Origin: Poecilobothrus nobilitatus
Lineage: Eukaryota > Arthropoda > Insecta > Diptera > Dolichopodidae
Direction: 5' to 3'
NCBI GenBank assembly: GCA_947095535.1
Contig: OX352772.1
Location: 147,240,177 to 147,304,176, forward strand
DNA: 64,000 nt
The translations under genes and the position numbers were made by a program. Shown here piece after piece: positions 21,174 through 33,491 of this stretch. A model generated the notes under the pieces. It was not told where the DNA came from and did no database searches. It saw nothing but the letters and a program-made list of their open reading frames with translations. Numbering within the stretch: the first letter of the stretch is position 1; each line of letters opens with the position of its first letter.

Positions 21174-23968
21174 AAATTCAAATCTAATAGCACTATCTAA
21201 CTTTAATACAAATAATAATAATAATATAAATAATAATAATAGCATTAATTGTTCTAATAATATTAAAGTTTATTATCACAATTGCAGTGGTATGGGAGGT
21301 AAGCTAAAAAAATTATTTATAAATGCTAAGTCATGTGATTTCAGTGTGTTAGATATTACTGAAACATGGCTGAATGATTCGTTTTTAAACGAAGAAATAT
21401 TAGACAGCACTTGGGCTATATGTAGAAAAGATCGAGACTACCGGACTACAAATTGTTCCCGAGGAGGTGGTGTTCTACTTGCAGTCAAAAATGACTTATC
21501 TAGTATAGGTTTAACCACTAGGACTTGTAATTCTTTCGACCATCAATTTATTAAAGTAAACTTAGGTAAATACTTTTTTTACCTTGGAATAGTTTACTTC
21601 CCTCCGAATTCTGACAATTCCTCATATAATGAATTTTATGATATATTATATCACAATATATTATCAAATATGAATGAGGATGATTCTATTTTTATTTTTG
21701 GGGATTTTAATCGTCCTTCTCTTTCTTTTATTGTCGACGACTCTGATCATTTGTTACTACCAATTAACTTTCAGGACGAAATAGATTTCGACCTTATTAG
21801 TACATTCTATGGTAATGATTTAACCCAAATTATCAGTTTTCCTAATAAAAATAACAAGTAGTTAGATCTTGCATTTTCAAATGCATATGACAGCGTAGTG
21901 GTAAACCTCGCTGATGACGCAGTAAACCTTTTTACTAACACCTCTCATCATAACGCAGTCATCTTCGAAATCGCCACGTCTATACCACTTTACACTAAAT
22001 CATACAATAATAATTTTGTATATGATTTTTTTAACGCTGATTATGATAGCATTAACAATGCTTTATCAGTTATCAATTGGGACGAGCTGTTAGCACAACA
22101 GGACATTGATTCATTAATCTCTATCTTCTATATAAAAATTTTTGACATAATAAACTCCTTTGTGCCAAAAATTCGTAAAAAAAACAAGACAACTGAACCT
22201 TGGCTCGATAGAGAACTTAGGACATTGCGTAACCAACGCAACAAATTAATTTCAGATCCAAAAAAATTTTTTGACTTTATAAATATTAAGCGTAAAAGTT
22301 ACGGCTAGCCAAACTCAATGTCGAAAGACAACACTTTCTCGTCTTGTCCTAATGTAATCTATAATTTCTTTGCTGATTGTTTTCAAAAGGTTTATCGTCC
22401 ACATGAATCTTCTATAAATTTTGATCTTTCAAATCAAACAAATAACTCAAATTCAATTATTACGGATCTATATCTTACTGAAAATTAAATATTTGAAGCA
22501 ATCATTAACATCGATACTAAAAAAAGTGTAGGATCTGACTTAATCCCGCCGACTTTTTTATACAATAGTGTCAGTTATTTGACTTATCCACTTCATCTCA
22601 TTTTTAATAAATCACTTTCTTCAGGTGTTTTCCCATATGCTTGGAAATCGTCTTATTTAATTCCCATCCACAAAAAGGGTGACAAAGCACACGTCGAAAA
22701 CTACCGTGGTATAGCTATTTTATCGACAATTCCTAAGTTGTTCGAAAAAATGGTCGTAAACAAAATTACACCCATCATAAACACAAAATTAAATGAACAG
22801 CAGCATGGTTTCAGAAAAGGTCGTTCTACCTCAACAAACCTTTTGGTTTATACATCTGAAATCCTTAATGAAATGGAAAATGGGCACCAAGTTGATGCTA
22901 TTTACACAGATTTTAGTAAAGCATTTGATCTTGTCGATCATACTTTTTTGCTTAACAAACTTGTTGCAATAGGTATTTCGGGTACTTTTCTTACATGGCT
23001 GTACTCTTGCTTAACAAATAGAACTCAAAATATAAAATTCCAAGGTTTTTTATCAAACACAGTGACCGTTACTTCAGGAGTACCTCAAGGTAGCCATTTA
23101 GATCCACTCCTATTTAATATATTAATTTCAGACATTTCGGCCAAACTAGTGCGTGTATCACATATTGCATTTGCCGACGATCTTAAAATTTACCACGTTA
23201 TCAAAAATATTTCTGATGTTGCACTACTTCAGTCAAACCTACATTCTTTACAAGAATGGTGCTTTTCCAACAAGTTAGAGCTGAACATTCAAAAATGCAA
23301 GGCTATTAGTTTTACACGGAAAAGATCTACTATTTTATTCGATTATTCTATTGATAATGTAACTCTAGAAAGGGTAAGCAGTATGACCGATCTAGGGCTT
23401 CTTTTGGATGATAAGCTTAACTTCCATCTTCACTATGAGCATATGATTTCCAAGGCAAATAAAATGTTAGGATTCATTAAAAGAAGAGCTAAAGAATTCA
23501 GTAACATAGCGGTGACAAAATCTCTCTACTGTTCTTTAGTACGATCTATTCTAGAATACGCCAGCATTGTTTGGAATCCTGCAAAAACAATTCCTATTAT
23601 TTGCTTTGAGAAATCAATATAACTCTAATGACTATTCAATGCTACCTAATTATAATGTAAGATTAAATTCATTGAACATGTTAACTTTATCCTCACGCAG
23701 GCAGATACTTTCATCCTGTTTTACTTTTGACGTTTTAAATAAAAATATTGACGTTCAGTTTTTGATAGATAGTTTTAAATTAAACAATGAAGTTAGAGTT
23801 ACACGGAACACTAAGTATTTAATTGAAAATACTCATAGAACTGAATATGGAAGAAATGAACCAATTAACAGATGTTGTATTACATTCAATAAACACAGTA
23901 ATCTTTTTTCAACACAAAATATCAAGGAACACTTTCAAACAAAAATTAATACAAAAATTTGTTACTAA
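21174..23968 (+). pseudogene. Family A ORF2: endonuclease and reverse transcriptase
   Basis: Endonuclease words: KVYYHNCSGMGG (21268), LDITETWLNDSF (21351), SRGGGVLLAVKND, GIVYFPPNSDN, FIFGDFNRPS (21694). A TAG at 21859 breaks the domain. RT: NYRGIAILSTIPKLFEK (22702), HGFRKGRSTSTNLL, motif A IYTDFSKAFDLVDH (22900), motif B SGVPQGSHLDPLLFN (23076), motif C IAFADDLKIYHV (23164), thumb LGFIKRRAKEFSN and LVRSILEYASIVWNP, and terminal TEYGRNEPINRCCITFN (23843). It has the expected catalytic Asp pairs. Compared with A2, about 45 codons after RNQRNK (22242) are deleted. A frameshift at 23590 splits off the C-terminus. Confidence 0.88.
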
Positions 23969-24248
23969 CCTTACACAATAACTTTAACCTTCATAATATT
24001 AGATTACACTTCATATTGTACAAATTATTTTATTTTTACCTACTGAGTTATATTAATTCAAATCTAACTGTGTTTTTGCTTTGTAAGCAATTTGTAATTT
24101 ACCATATAAGTTAATGTAATAATTTTTATTTTTTTTATTTGAATTTATCATGTTTTATTTTGTACTTGTTATTATTAAGTTTTAGCCGTAAGATTTGTTA
24201 TGTAAAAACCTTGTTTTGGTTATAATAAATAAATAAATAAATAAATAA
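23969..24248 (+). other. Family A 3' UTR and (TAAA)n tail
   Basis: Non-coding 3' end finishing in AATAAATAAATAAATAAATAAA (24223-24248). Short tandem tails in place of long poly(A) are common in the Jockey/CR1 group. Confidence 0.7.
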
Positions 24249-24253
24249 AATTT

Positions 24254-24340
24254 GCGTGGGCGTGCGATATGGTTTATTAAAAACTAGGTCGTGCGATATG
24301 GGCTTATTTTTTCCCACGCCAAAGTGCCCCTATACCTACT
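24254..24340 (-). repeat. Polinton right TIR, outer segment
   Basis: Reverse complement of 3550-3637, including both CCATATCGCACG words and the AGTAGGTATAGGGG terminus. It is severed from its inner part (ending at 18462) by the A1 insertion. Confidence 0.95.
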
Positions 24341-24346
24341 GATATA
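24341..24346. repeat. Polinton target site duplication, right (GATATA)
   Basis: Second copy of the GATATA at 3544-3549, directly after the CT terminus. Confidence 0.93.
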
Positions 24347-24828
24347 CTGTTCTTCAACAGTTCTTCGGATGATTAGTTCTTCACTATCATCGACCAGTTC
24401 CCCATTAGAACCGTCGTGTTATGGATTCGGAGGCACTCGAAAAGGATCTCCCCGCTTATCTCCACCCTAGGCAACCAGATGCGGGCTCTAGGACTTCTTG
24501 GGATTTCGCTGGCTGGGATTAGGTCAATTTTGGCTTCCTTACAATTTGGCGATGCTGCTGCTAAAGAAATCCAAAGAGAACTGATTCTCGCATCGGATTA
24601 CCCTGTAGGCAAAGCACGGAAGAGTCCCTCCAGCCCCTCCTAGAATGTGCTCATTAACCATTTCGGACAACCTCACCTCAAGTTTAACCCACAGATCGCT
24701 TGATACTTTACGATCTGTGGCTTTTGCGTTGACAACTGCAACACATAAACTATCTTTTACAATATCATTGTAATTTTTTTGTGCTGCAGTTTTCGAACTG
24801 CTATGGAGACTTGTTCTCGGCATCTAAG
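24347..24828 (-). pseudogene. Host element ORF1, central part
   Basis: On the minus strand this encodes KTAAQKNYNDIVKDSLCVAV, DLWVKLEVRLSEMV, then in another frame EAKIDLIPASEIP, RARIWLP and MGNWS. The last words are characteristic of ORF1 in LOA-type non-LTR elements. It flows into the C-terminal part at 3543 once the Polinton is ignored. It is frame-broken at about 24538 and carries stops nearer the Polinton junction. Confidence 0.65.
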
Positions 24829-26770
24829 TTTTTTTTTTTTTTTTCTTTATTTCAATAAACAATTTTAAAGTTTATATACAATTTTAGTTTTACTTTAATT
24901 CTAAGTTAGTAATTTAAAAAACAAAATATTTAATTTGTATATAAATAATGTATAATGGTATACGACCGTAGCGTATTAGCTGTCAGGTCTTATTATTTAG
25001 TTATAAATATTGTTTGACATTATTTCTAATTTATATCACATTTTCATTTCATATTTCTACAATATCTTTATTTCGATTAATTATTTAATAATCAGAAAAT
25101 TTTTGACTATCATTTCTTTACATAATTTACAATTAATTATTTTTCCAAAAGTTGAAAATAAATGAGAACAAAGACGTAGCGTAAAATTAAAAAAAAAAAA
25201 AAAAAAAAAATAGACTAAAATTATAAATTATCTTAACTAAATGCGTAAAAACAAAAAAAAAAAAAGTAATGAAACTACAACTGATTATTTGCTATAATAT
25301 ATTGCACTATTTCTTTTTAAACACACATATTTCACTGATAGATTTTATTGCTAAAGGCAACTCATTGAAAGCTTTTAAACAATTATAAATACAATTTTTC
25401 TTTTGTTGTTCAGTTTTAAAAATTGATAAATAGAAGTTAGTTTTATTTCTCGTATTGTGATTATGAATATCGATCATACGGTTAAGAATGAAGTGGTGTT
25501 TTATTTTATTGTTAATTATTTTAAAAGCTGTGAGAAACAATTCTTTTTTACATATATTAGCAAAACTTAGATATCTGCAATTGTAAAGAGATGCTGAAGG
25601 AAAACTTGTTGGCAATCCGTGTATTGTTTTGATAGCCTTCTTATTCAAAATATCTAACTTCCTTAGAAGATATTGAGAAGAACCACTCCAAATTGGATTA
25701 AGATATGTTAAATTAGATAAAATATAAGAAGAGTATATGACAAATAAAGTTTTATCTAATAGAAAATTTCGTAACCTTTTTAGGATAAAAACATAAGGTG
25801 AAATTTTTCTAGATATGTAGTCAATATGCTCATCCCATTTTAGACTTTTATCCAATATTAAACCTAGATAGTTAAACTTATTGACAACTTCGATTGTCGA
25901 ATTACTAAATGTGAAATTGGTGCTTTGAAACTTTTTGTTATGGAATAATAATATTTTAGTTTTACATATATTTAAAGAAAGTTTGTGCTTTCTTAGCCAA
26001 ATATTGATTTTTTGAAGGTCAGAGTCTATAGCTCGTTTTAATTCATTTTCATTTCCTAAACCATATTTTAATACAGCGTCATCAGCATACAATTGCAAAG
26101 ATCCTATCAAACTTAGTTTACAAATATCATTTATATAAAGCTTAAAGAGGTCGGGACCTAAAATTGAACCTTGTGGTACTCCTTTAATTACAGATTTTAG
26201 ATTGCTAAAACAATTAATTAATCGAACTTTCTGCTTTCGATTTAACAAGTACGATTTAAAAAAGCTAATGTATTCTGCAGCGAAACCTAGTTGAGAAAAT
26301 TTGTGAAGAAGTATCTCATAGTCAACACAGTCGAAAGCTTTTTTTAAATCAAGAAAGATACAACCTACATATTTCTTAGAATTAGAATATTTTTACTAAC
26401 GAAATCGGTTAGGTTAAGACAGGCTGCTGCTGTATTCGAGTTTCTTTCAAAACCAAACTGATTTACACTTAGTAAACAGTTAACTATCATAAAAGTGTTT
26501 AAACGATTTCTAATGATTATTTCAAAAATTTTGGAAAACGTACTAAGAATTGAAATTGGTCTGTAATTAGATCGATTTGTAGCATCGCCGCTTTTGAAAA
26601 TAGGTGTTACTATTGCAGTTTTTAAAATGTCTGGAAATATTTTTGAACTAAGAGATGAATTAATAAATTTAACTAATATTGGAGTCAATCGGTTTGCGAA
26701 TTTTTTTACAAATTTACTCGATATCTTATCAAATCCAGTAGCTGCTGCTTCTCTCTGTATCTGGACTGGG
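24829..26770 (-). mobile_element. Non-LTR family C, 5'-truncated, with poly(A) tail
   Basis: A minus-strand insertion in the host ORF1. Its 3' end is a T-run on the plus strand (24829-24844) preceded by an AAATAAAG polyadenylation signal (24845-24852 reversed). Only RT onward is present: RT homology begins close to 26755, where host-like sequence takes over, so the copy is 5'-truncated. The 3' UTR (24845-25306) is AT-rich with a 19-A run at about 25191. Confidence 0.78.
25307..26770 (-). pseudogene. Family C reverse transcriptase
   Basis: N-terminal fingers: TGFDKISSKFVKKFANRL, TPIFKSGDATNRSNYRPISI, STFSKIFE and QFGFERNSNTAAACLNL (26755-26400). After a frameshift near 26385: motif A CIFLDLKKAFDCVDYE, motif B KGVPQGSILGPDLFKLYIND and motif C LQLYADDAVLKYG. 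The thumb (NYLGLILDKSLKWDEHI, SYILSNLTYLNPIWSG) and tail (LPLAIKSISEICVFKKK) follow. The last 313 codons are open. The YADD catalytic pair is intact. It belongs to the Jockey/CR1-like RTs; no endonuclease remains. Confidence 0.85.
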
Positions 26771-26779
26771 TACATCTTT

Positions 26780-27460
26780 CGACTTATTTCTTTTCGAATA
26801 CGATTCTTTACTTGAGTCGCGCGACTCATACGCTCGCACAACCTCGCTATATCGCGTTTTGTCCTCTAGATCCCTGTCCTATGTCTAGATTTCGTGAACA
26901 ACACCTTTGACTTCATTCTGGGCTATCTTGCCCAATATTAATTTTGCTCATTGTAGTTGGAGTACCGCTTTTAGTACTTCCACTACCATTAGCCCCTAAT
27001 GGTTTTGGAGCACTTTGGTTGGTGCTTCCTCCACCAATACTAGGCCCTGATGGTTTTGGAGCACTTTGTCTGGTGCTTCCTCCTCCAACAGGTGTTTGGC
27101 TGATTTTTCGACAAACCCGGCTGGTTCCTGGTTTGATTTCTACAGGGGTACTAAGACTGGTACCAATAATTGTCTTCTGGCTGAAGGCAAGTAACTCATC
27201 CTCAGAAGATTAGTTTGTGTTTTTTTGATTTTTTTTTAACTTTTTATTTTGTTCCCACGAGTATGGCTAGAAATAACAGTCGACATATGCAGAGCTCCCG
27301 TACATATGCAAGGCTACTTACAATGGGGTGACGCCTGATGCCCCAAGGAGACCGTTAGCGATACCACCCTTATACACCTGGTACCATGCACCCTTCGGCA
27401 CGGTTTTCTTTCACACCTTGGCTTGAGCGTACATCTATAATCAGCCGTTCACCTGTATCC
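26780..27460 (-). pseudogene. Host element 5' UTR and ORF1 N-terminus
   Basis: On the minus strand, 27215-26940 encodes a low-complexity N-terminus with two imperfect copies of GGGSTxQSAPKPxG (near 27060 and 27000) preceded by ELLAFSQKTIIGTS. From 26940 to 26780 a charged stretch (SRDSSKESYSKRNK) leads to the family C junction. The GC-richer stretch 27240-27460 looks like the 5' UTR, with a relatively sharp composition change at 27460 marking the likely 5' end of the host element. Confidence 0.55.
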
Positions 27461-27554
27461 AAAAAATATTTAAGAATTTGAGTATGATAGGTAACGTTGC
27501 CAGTGTACACCGCTTGGAAGAGTATGATTAACAGTACCCAAAAAATGACAGAGG

Positions 27555-29176
27555 TTACTCTGCGAAAATTTTCGAAGATATCCGTTAATAATAAAACATC
27601 AACTTTTAAATAATTTTCATGTATTCTTGAAGATTTTTGTATTCAAAGCTTTTCCAGACCTTTTTAGCATGTTCATAATCTTCATCTGAACAATGCTATT
27701 TGTAAGTTTATTGTTGAAGCAAATCTGTGGTGGTAAAATTAATTCTTTTAATTTATTCCAAGAATCTAAATATTCATAAGGGAATATCCCTTTTCTTTTT
27801 ATTAAAGCAAACTTATCATCTGCTGGAAAAGCTTTCTTCATACTATGAAAATCAGAACCTGTTAAATTTTTAGCAAGTGATTCTAAACTTGAAGGCATAA
27901 ATCGAAACGAATTTGGAAATCTTAGTTCAATTGAATAGTCCTCATCAATTTCAATCCATTTAGATAAAGAAATATATTTTTGTTTATTATTTGGAATTAC
28001 TTGAATTCTACCAGGAAAGTTTGAAAGACATTTAATAAACAATCGTAACCAGAAAAATTGTGAAAAAAAATGGGAATGAAATTTGGTATAACATAATTTA
28101 TGTTACATATATTATGAGCTGGTCCTCGGTTCCAGTTAAATCTGAATGATCAAATACTTTGGCATTATTAAGAATTTTTTGTTCCTTATAAAAATAAATT
28201 AAGCACGTGTTACATAAAATTAATCTCGAAATGTTTTTGATCCAAACATAATGAGTTTTCTCCTCAATTTGTACCAAAAGTAAATTTATATGATTAGATT
28301 TTTGATCATTTGTACAATAATACGGTCCCATCAATTGATAAAAGCATTTGGTAGATAATTCTACTTTATCATATCTAAAAACGTTTATACTGATTGTTGG
28401 ATTTAGTCCTACAAATATTTGAATATCATTTAACTTTTGTGGATTGAATATTTGAAATGTTGTATGATGTCGTTATTTTAGGATCTCTTGAAACATTACT
28501 CAAAGCTGATATTATAGCCCATTTAAAACAGTACTCATCAGAATTTTGAACATTGACGCATGCCTTCTTATTCTTTATAAAAGACTGTAATGGTAAATAT
28601 TGTGATCCTCGTAATGGTTTATATTGATTTATATTAATTTCAAAATGCAAAATTTAAATTAACACCCATCCGCTATCATTTTCTTGAAATTCATCAGTTT
28701 TTTTCAGAATACACTGAATCAATTTATCATTATTTTCATGAATTTGTGATTGCAGTAGAATTGTTTGCATTTTTGTATTAAATGATTTAATTGAAAAAAT
28801 CATTTTATTATGATCAATATCATCATCATTGTTTGATTCCTTTGACAACTTCATATATTCAGCAAACAATTCCAGATTAAATTGATAAGCCTGATGTTTT
28901 TCTAAACACGCCTCCAATAACGTGATAATTTTGTTTTTTGAATCGTTTAAAAATTTTTCTGGTAATAATGTTGCTTCATCTATGTTTTCTAGTATAAACG
29001 TCTCAACTTTTTCTTCAAAACAGCACACTACTTTTTTCAAGTTATCCTCCACAATAACAACTGCATTCTTTTTATGTGAATGTTCTAAGATGATATAACC
29101 AATTCTTATATGGAATTTCTATGTTGCAATCCATACACTTCTTTGTTGGAGAACTTGAAACTAATGAACCCTTCAT
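27555..29176 (-). pseudogene. Second, unrelated-type DNA polymerase B fragment
   Basis: Minus-strand remnant with a zinc-finger-like start (KCMDCNIEIPYKNWLYHLRT, from ATG 29176) and a GSGW block (28675). Then come a conserved domain (ININQYKPLRGSQYLPL; CFKWAIISAL, 28640-28500), a second Cys motif (CNTCLIYFYKE, near 28200), exonuclease II (FHNFSGYDC, near 28060) and KRKGIFPYEYLDSWNKLKEL...LPP (27810-27720). In other frames follow SDEDYEHAKKVW (27690) and YLKVDVLLLTDIFENF (27600-27560). This order is that of protein-primed-type PolB widespread in arthropod mobile elements, but it differs from the Polinton polymerase at 5939. It stops before the palm motifs and has several frameshifts. Confidence 0.78.
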
Positions 29177-30415
29177 TTATTGACTTAGGAAAATATTCTA
29201 CTATTTACATATAGTAGTTATTACAGTTTAAATCATAATTATTTATCATTCAAACACAATAAAACAGAAATGTTATCGTTTAAAATAGCACATTAACTAA
29301 TTAATTCGTAAGTTATAAATTAACGAACTTTTTTCTTATAATATTTGCCTTTAACTGTCTTTTGTTTTAAAACTATAGTAGGAGGGTAATATTTTAAAAT
29401 AGTTATACTAAAGTTTAACCAGAGTGGGTGGTTTTTCTTATTCTTTTTATATTAAACTGATCTTTTCTTTCTTTTTCATTTTCACCCCTTTTTTTTACTT
29501 TTTAATATTAAACTGACTTTTGTTATTCCTTTTCATGTTAAACTGAAAAAAGGGTGTAAAGCTTTTTTTATTTATTTCCTAACAAATAGTGATATCTACT
29601 AATATTAATAAAAATTCCTGTTAACTGCCCATTAAAAATCATTTCCCAAGACAGTAACAACTAATCAAATCGTATTAAAAATAACTATAATATAGAGACA
29701 CAAAATAACTCGTAAAATCCTACTTAAAATCATTTTCTAAGACATAAACAACTTAAAAAAACTACTTTTTCATATTAAACTGACCATTTTATTCCTTTTC
29801 ATATTAAACTGATCTATTCACCCTTTTTTTTATTTTTTATTTATTTCCTAATAATTCCAAAAATATCAGTATACCTAGCTAATATAATACTCATAAATTG
29901 TGATCTCTACTAATATCAATAAAAATTCCTGTTAACTACCCATTAAAAATCATTTCCCACTAAGAACTAATGAAATCCTATTAAAAATCATATTCCAATA
30001 CATTAAATAACTCGTAAAAATCCTTTTAAAAATCATTTTCCAAGACACAAACAACTTTTAAAAACTACTTTTTTATTCCTTTTCATATTAAACTTTTCAC
30101 CCCTTTTTTTTATTCTTACTACATTCCCATTAATACCATTCACTCAAAAATTGTGACATCTATCAACATCAGAACATATTAGACGTTCCTATTAACTTTC
30201 CCTTAATCTTACTATTTTTTCCCATTCACTCACTACTAACGACATCTACTAATATCATAACATATTATACATTCTCATTAATCTTACTACTTTTCCTATT
30301 CACTCACTATAAACTACATCTATCAAAACCTACTAACAACATACTGAAAAACTTTTCCCAAAACACTAACAACTAATCAAATCTTATTAAAAATTATTTT
30401 CCAAGACACTAACAA
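29177..30415. repeat. Degenerate direct-repeat tract
   Basis: A non-coding, T/A-rich stretch with at least six imperfect copies of 'cctttt(t)catattaaactga' (near 29450, 29500, 29530, 29768, 29795 and 30080), several of 'aaaatcattttccaagaca' (29637, 29729, 30030, 30390) and repeats of 'ctactaatatcaata'. They recur in the same order, so it appears to be a decayed tandem array of units of about 300 bp. No gene seen. Confidence 0.5.
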
Positions 30416-30722
30416 CTGTCAAAAACTAATCAGATTATTTTGACTGCCGTAGAAACCCCATATTTATACTACTTAGAGCGTTTATTATATCTGCGTTGCA
30501 ATTTTCGATTTTTATTTTATTTATGATTAATGATAATTGGTTGTTTACAACAGCAAAGAATGCATCTATTGTTTGATTTCTTTGGTGAAGGTTTACTTTC
30601 ACCAATTTACTTCAGTATTTTCTAGCTGTTAAATTTTTAATAAGCTCGAGTTGCGCATTACTTTCACTAGTTATTTGTTTAATAGATTCTTTAATTTCTT
30701 CTACTGCATTTTCAATCATTTT
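30416..30722 (-). pseudogene. Possible gag N-terminus of an LTR retrotransposon
   Basis: Minus-strand frame beginning MIENAVEEIKESIKQITSES, helical and acidic/amphipathic, with one TGA after about 37 codons, then SKLVKVNLHQRNQTIDAFFA and a helical end. It lies about 580 bp downstream (minus sense) of a primer-binding site and LTR end, where gag is expected. No zinc knuckle remains, so the assignment rests on position and helical character. Confidence 0.35.
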
Positions 30723-31300
30723 GGATGTTTTTCCTTATTATTTAGTTAAATTTAATCTGAAAAATTTTTTTGACGATTTTCTCTATTATTTTAATTTATT
30801 ATTTTTTCTTTTTTATATGTTTCTTATTCTTATTTTTCTTATTAATTTTTTTGTAATTGGTAATATTTTATTCTATTACTTACGTTATAATTAAAATAGT
30901 TTGCATTTGAGCAAAGGATTGACGTTTACTTAGCTATTAAGAAGGTACAGCTTCTTCGTATGGTTGCTTTGAAATATAACTTATGATTTCTTCTTAGTCC
31001 TAAGCTTTTATTCTCGCAAAGGACCTACTGCGGTACAATAATATTTACTTTGTATTCTGAATTGTGTTCCCATGATTACAATGACTGAATACTATTTGCA
31101 CTTGTAGTTTAGTTATGTTCTCACCGGAAAAGCTTCATTTTCCAAGGTGTTGACAACTGTGTTCTCACGTTTACAGCTGCGTCATTTTGATGATCGAAAA
31201 ATATTAGTTGACCAATATGTTCTAACGGGTATAGCTGCGTCAAATATTTCTGGATCAATCCCTGTAGAATATCTAATTTTTGCTAGTTTTTCTCCACGGT

Positions 31301-31449
31301 CCTGTCATGGTCGCCAGTTAAGAATTTTAATATAAATTCTTTTTATAAAAATAATTATTTGGACTGAAGTACGCTTTTATTATTCAATTGACAAATTTAA
31401 ACTGTAACTTAACTAATATCTAACAGCTAATTTATATTATAAAATTTGC
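31301..31449 (-). repeat. LTR end with primer-binding site (errantivirus-like)
   Basis: Minus strand: an LTR 3' end (...TTCTTAACT, ending at 31316) is directly followed by TGGCGACCATGACAGG (31316-31301), a typical primer-binding site resembling those of tRNA-Arg-primed Gypsy elements. Bases 31316-31449 match 50509-50659, the LTR downstream of the env fragment. The LTR start (AGTTAAGACACC) is missing, so this LTR is truncated. The 31000-31300 leader has no ORF. Confidence 0.7.
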
Positions 31450-31749
31450 TTAGTATTAAAATGGTGATAGCATATTTGGAAAAGTTGTAGATTGGTAATC
31501 GTTAGGTGGACGGTTATAATCTGCTATGGAAGAATAAATAAACATATACTTACATATTTTTATACATATGTATAAACATATACGTACAAACCATATTTCT
31601 AGAAATTATAAAATTCAGCCAAATTATTTTCAAATACTAAAAAATTAAAAAAAATAATATTATAAGTAGAGTGACGGACTATGAACATACTAAGAGGTTC
31701 GTACGGATATCTAAAAGTTGACCAAAGCAACTGTATTCTTCCTCGTTTT

Positions 31750-33480
31750 CTTTTCACATCATGATGACATCATGAAGTTTTTGTTTTTCAAGATTTTTTG
31801 TTCCAGATTTTTTTTTTCAGGATATCGATGGTGTTGTGATAATTTAAAAATAAGTATAATATGGTTGACACTATCAAATACTTTTTGCAGATCTATAAAT
31901 AAGCAAGCTGTATATTCTTTCTTATTCATGCTTTTTGTTGTAAAATCTGACAAAGCTAAACAAGCGGCAGCAGTGTTTGAGTTATCCTCAAAACCTGATC
32001 TTTATGCAAAATGCCATCAGCGTTTATGAAATATATTAGCCTTGTTTTGATAATTTTTTCGAATATTTTTGAAATTGAACTTAATACTGAAATTGGCCTA
32101 TAGTTCGAAGAATCTGATCTATAGTTTGATTTATGTATCGGTGCAACTGTGGTAATTTTTAGAGCATCCGGGAAGTGTCCAGATTCAAAGGCAGAGTTAA
32201 TGAATTTTACCATGACTGGAGTAATATGGTTAGAATATGCTTTTAAAGCTTTCGATTAAATATTGTCATATCCAGTAGCAGATTCTAACTAAATTGTGTC
32301 AATTTTTTTTTGAACTTCCTCTATGCTTGTAGGAGATAAGCTAAAACTATTATGAATAATTTTTTGAAAAGAGCCTAAATAGTTTTAATCAATGAAATCT
32401 CTCGATATATTTAAAGAATTGGTTACATTTATAAAGTATGTGTTCATTGTGTTTGCAATTTGTTGACGATTATTTGTAATGGCATTATTAAATTTTGTTT
32501 CATTTCATTTAAACTGCTTTTGTTGTACATAATTCTTTTGTATAGATCCCCTAATTTTCTACTATTATTGGGATCATTTGATATTATCGTATTGCAAAAA
32601 TTTTGTTTGGCTTGTTTTATTGCTTACGTACTAACTCTTTATATTTTAGATAGCGTTCTTTGCATTTTTCATCGTTCGGGTACTCTTTCTTGTATTTCAA
32701 AATATTTGATATTACGAATAATATCGTTATTAATACACTCACACTTTTTTCCGTTATGTTGAGCAATAATTTTAGTATATTTTTGAATTTTACTTGAAAG
32801 TACTTCTATGAATTTATCAATGGTATCGAATATTTCTAGATCACCCCAAAAACTATTACTAGAAAGTTTATCGTAGTCTAAAACAGTTTTTTTTTAAATT
32901 ATTTGTTTGTTTCATAGTTTTTAAATTTGTACTTACGAAAAGCAGATGATGATCTGATAAGCATGACTCGGAGACATGTACGTTGTAATTGTAATCAATT
33001 AAGTCTGTAAGAAAATGCTAAATAATTGTTTTCGTGGTTGCGAAATTTTCGTTAATTTTTTTATATAGTTAACCATTACATAGTAGAGTGTTCAAATAAT
33101 TTTTAACCTCAGTATTATTTTTATTGGACAAGTTTATATTAAAATCACCTAAGACGAAAGAATTCTTATAAGTAGCAGGTATCTCGTCTAATTTATCAAT
33201 AAATTCATTTAATTTGGTTTGGTGTTCTCTATAAAAACACATTATATTAATACTTTGTTCGGATAGTTTTACTATAAGCATATTTGAAGAGTTAAAATTT
33301 TTTTCAAAAATTTAATTACTAATTAAATTCCGAAAACCCTGGAAGATTGTAAAATTGATTTTCATACTTTTGGAGCCACATTTTTGTTAAAACTATGACA
33401 TGAACGTTACAATGGAAAGAATTGATTGATATTTCTAAATTACTTAATTTATTCCTAACACTCTGAATATTTCCGGTTAT
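31750..33480 (-). mobile_element. Non-LTR family D, copy D1 (truncated, broken)
   Basis: Minus-strand remnant. The endonuclease part at 33281-32900 has YREHQTKLNEFIDKLDEIP, the FVLGDFNINLS catalytic block and LSDHHLLFV. A long linker follows, then RT fingers at 32213-31960 (INSAFESGHFPDALKI, SSNYRPISVLSSISKIFEKI) and motif A (CLFIDLQKVFDSVNH, 31900-31860), where it ends before motif B. Many stops. Copy D2 (48310-49440) aligns with 32090-33300. Loss of the 3' half means truncation by the errantivirus region or a deletion. Confidence 0.72.
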
Positions 33481-33491
33481 GGTAATACAGG

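Noticed and set aside
26944..27213. Pro/Leu-rich plus-strand ORF (89 codons)
   Set aside because: Antisense of the Gly/Ser/Pro-rich ORF1 N-terminus repeats of the host element.
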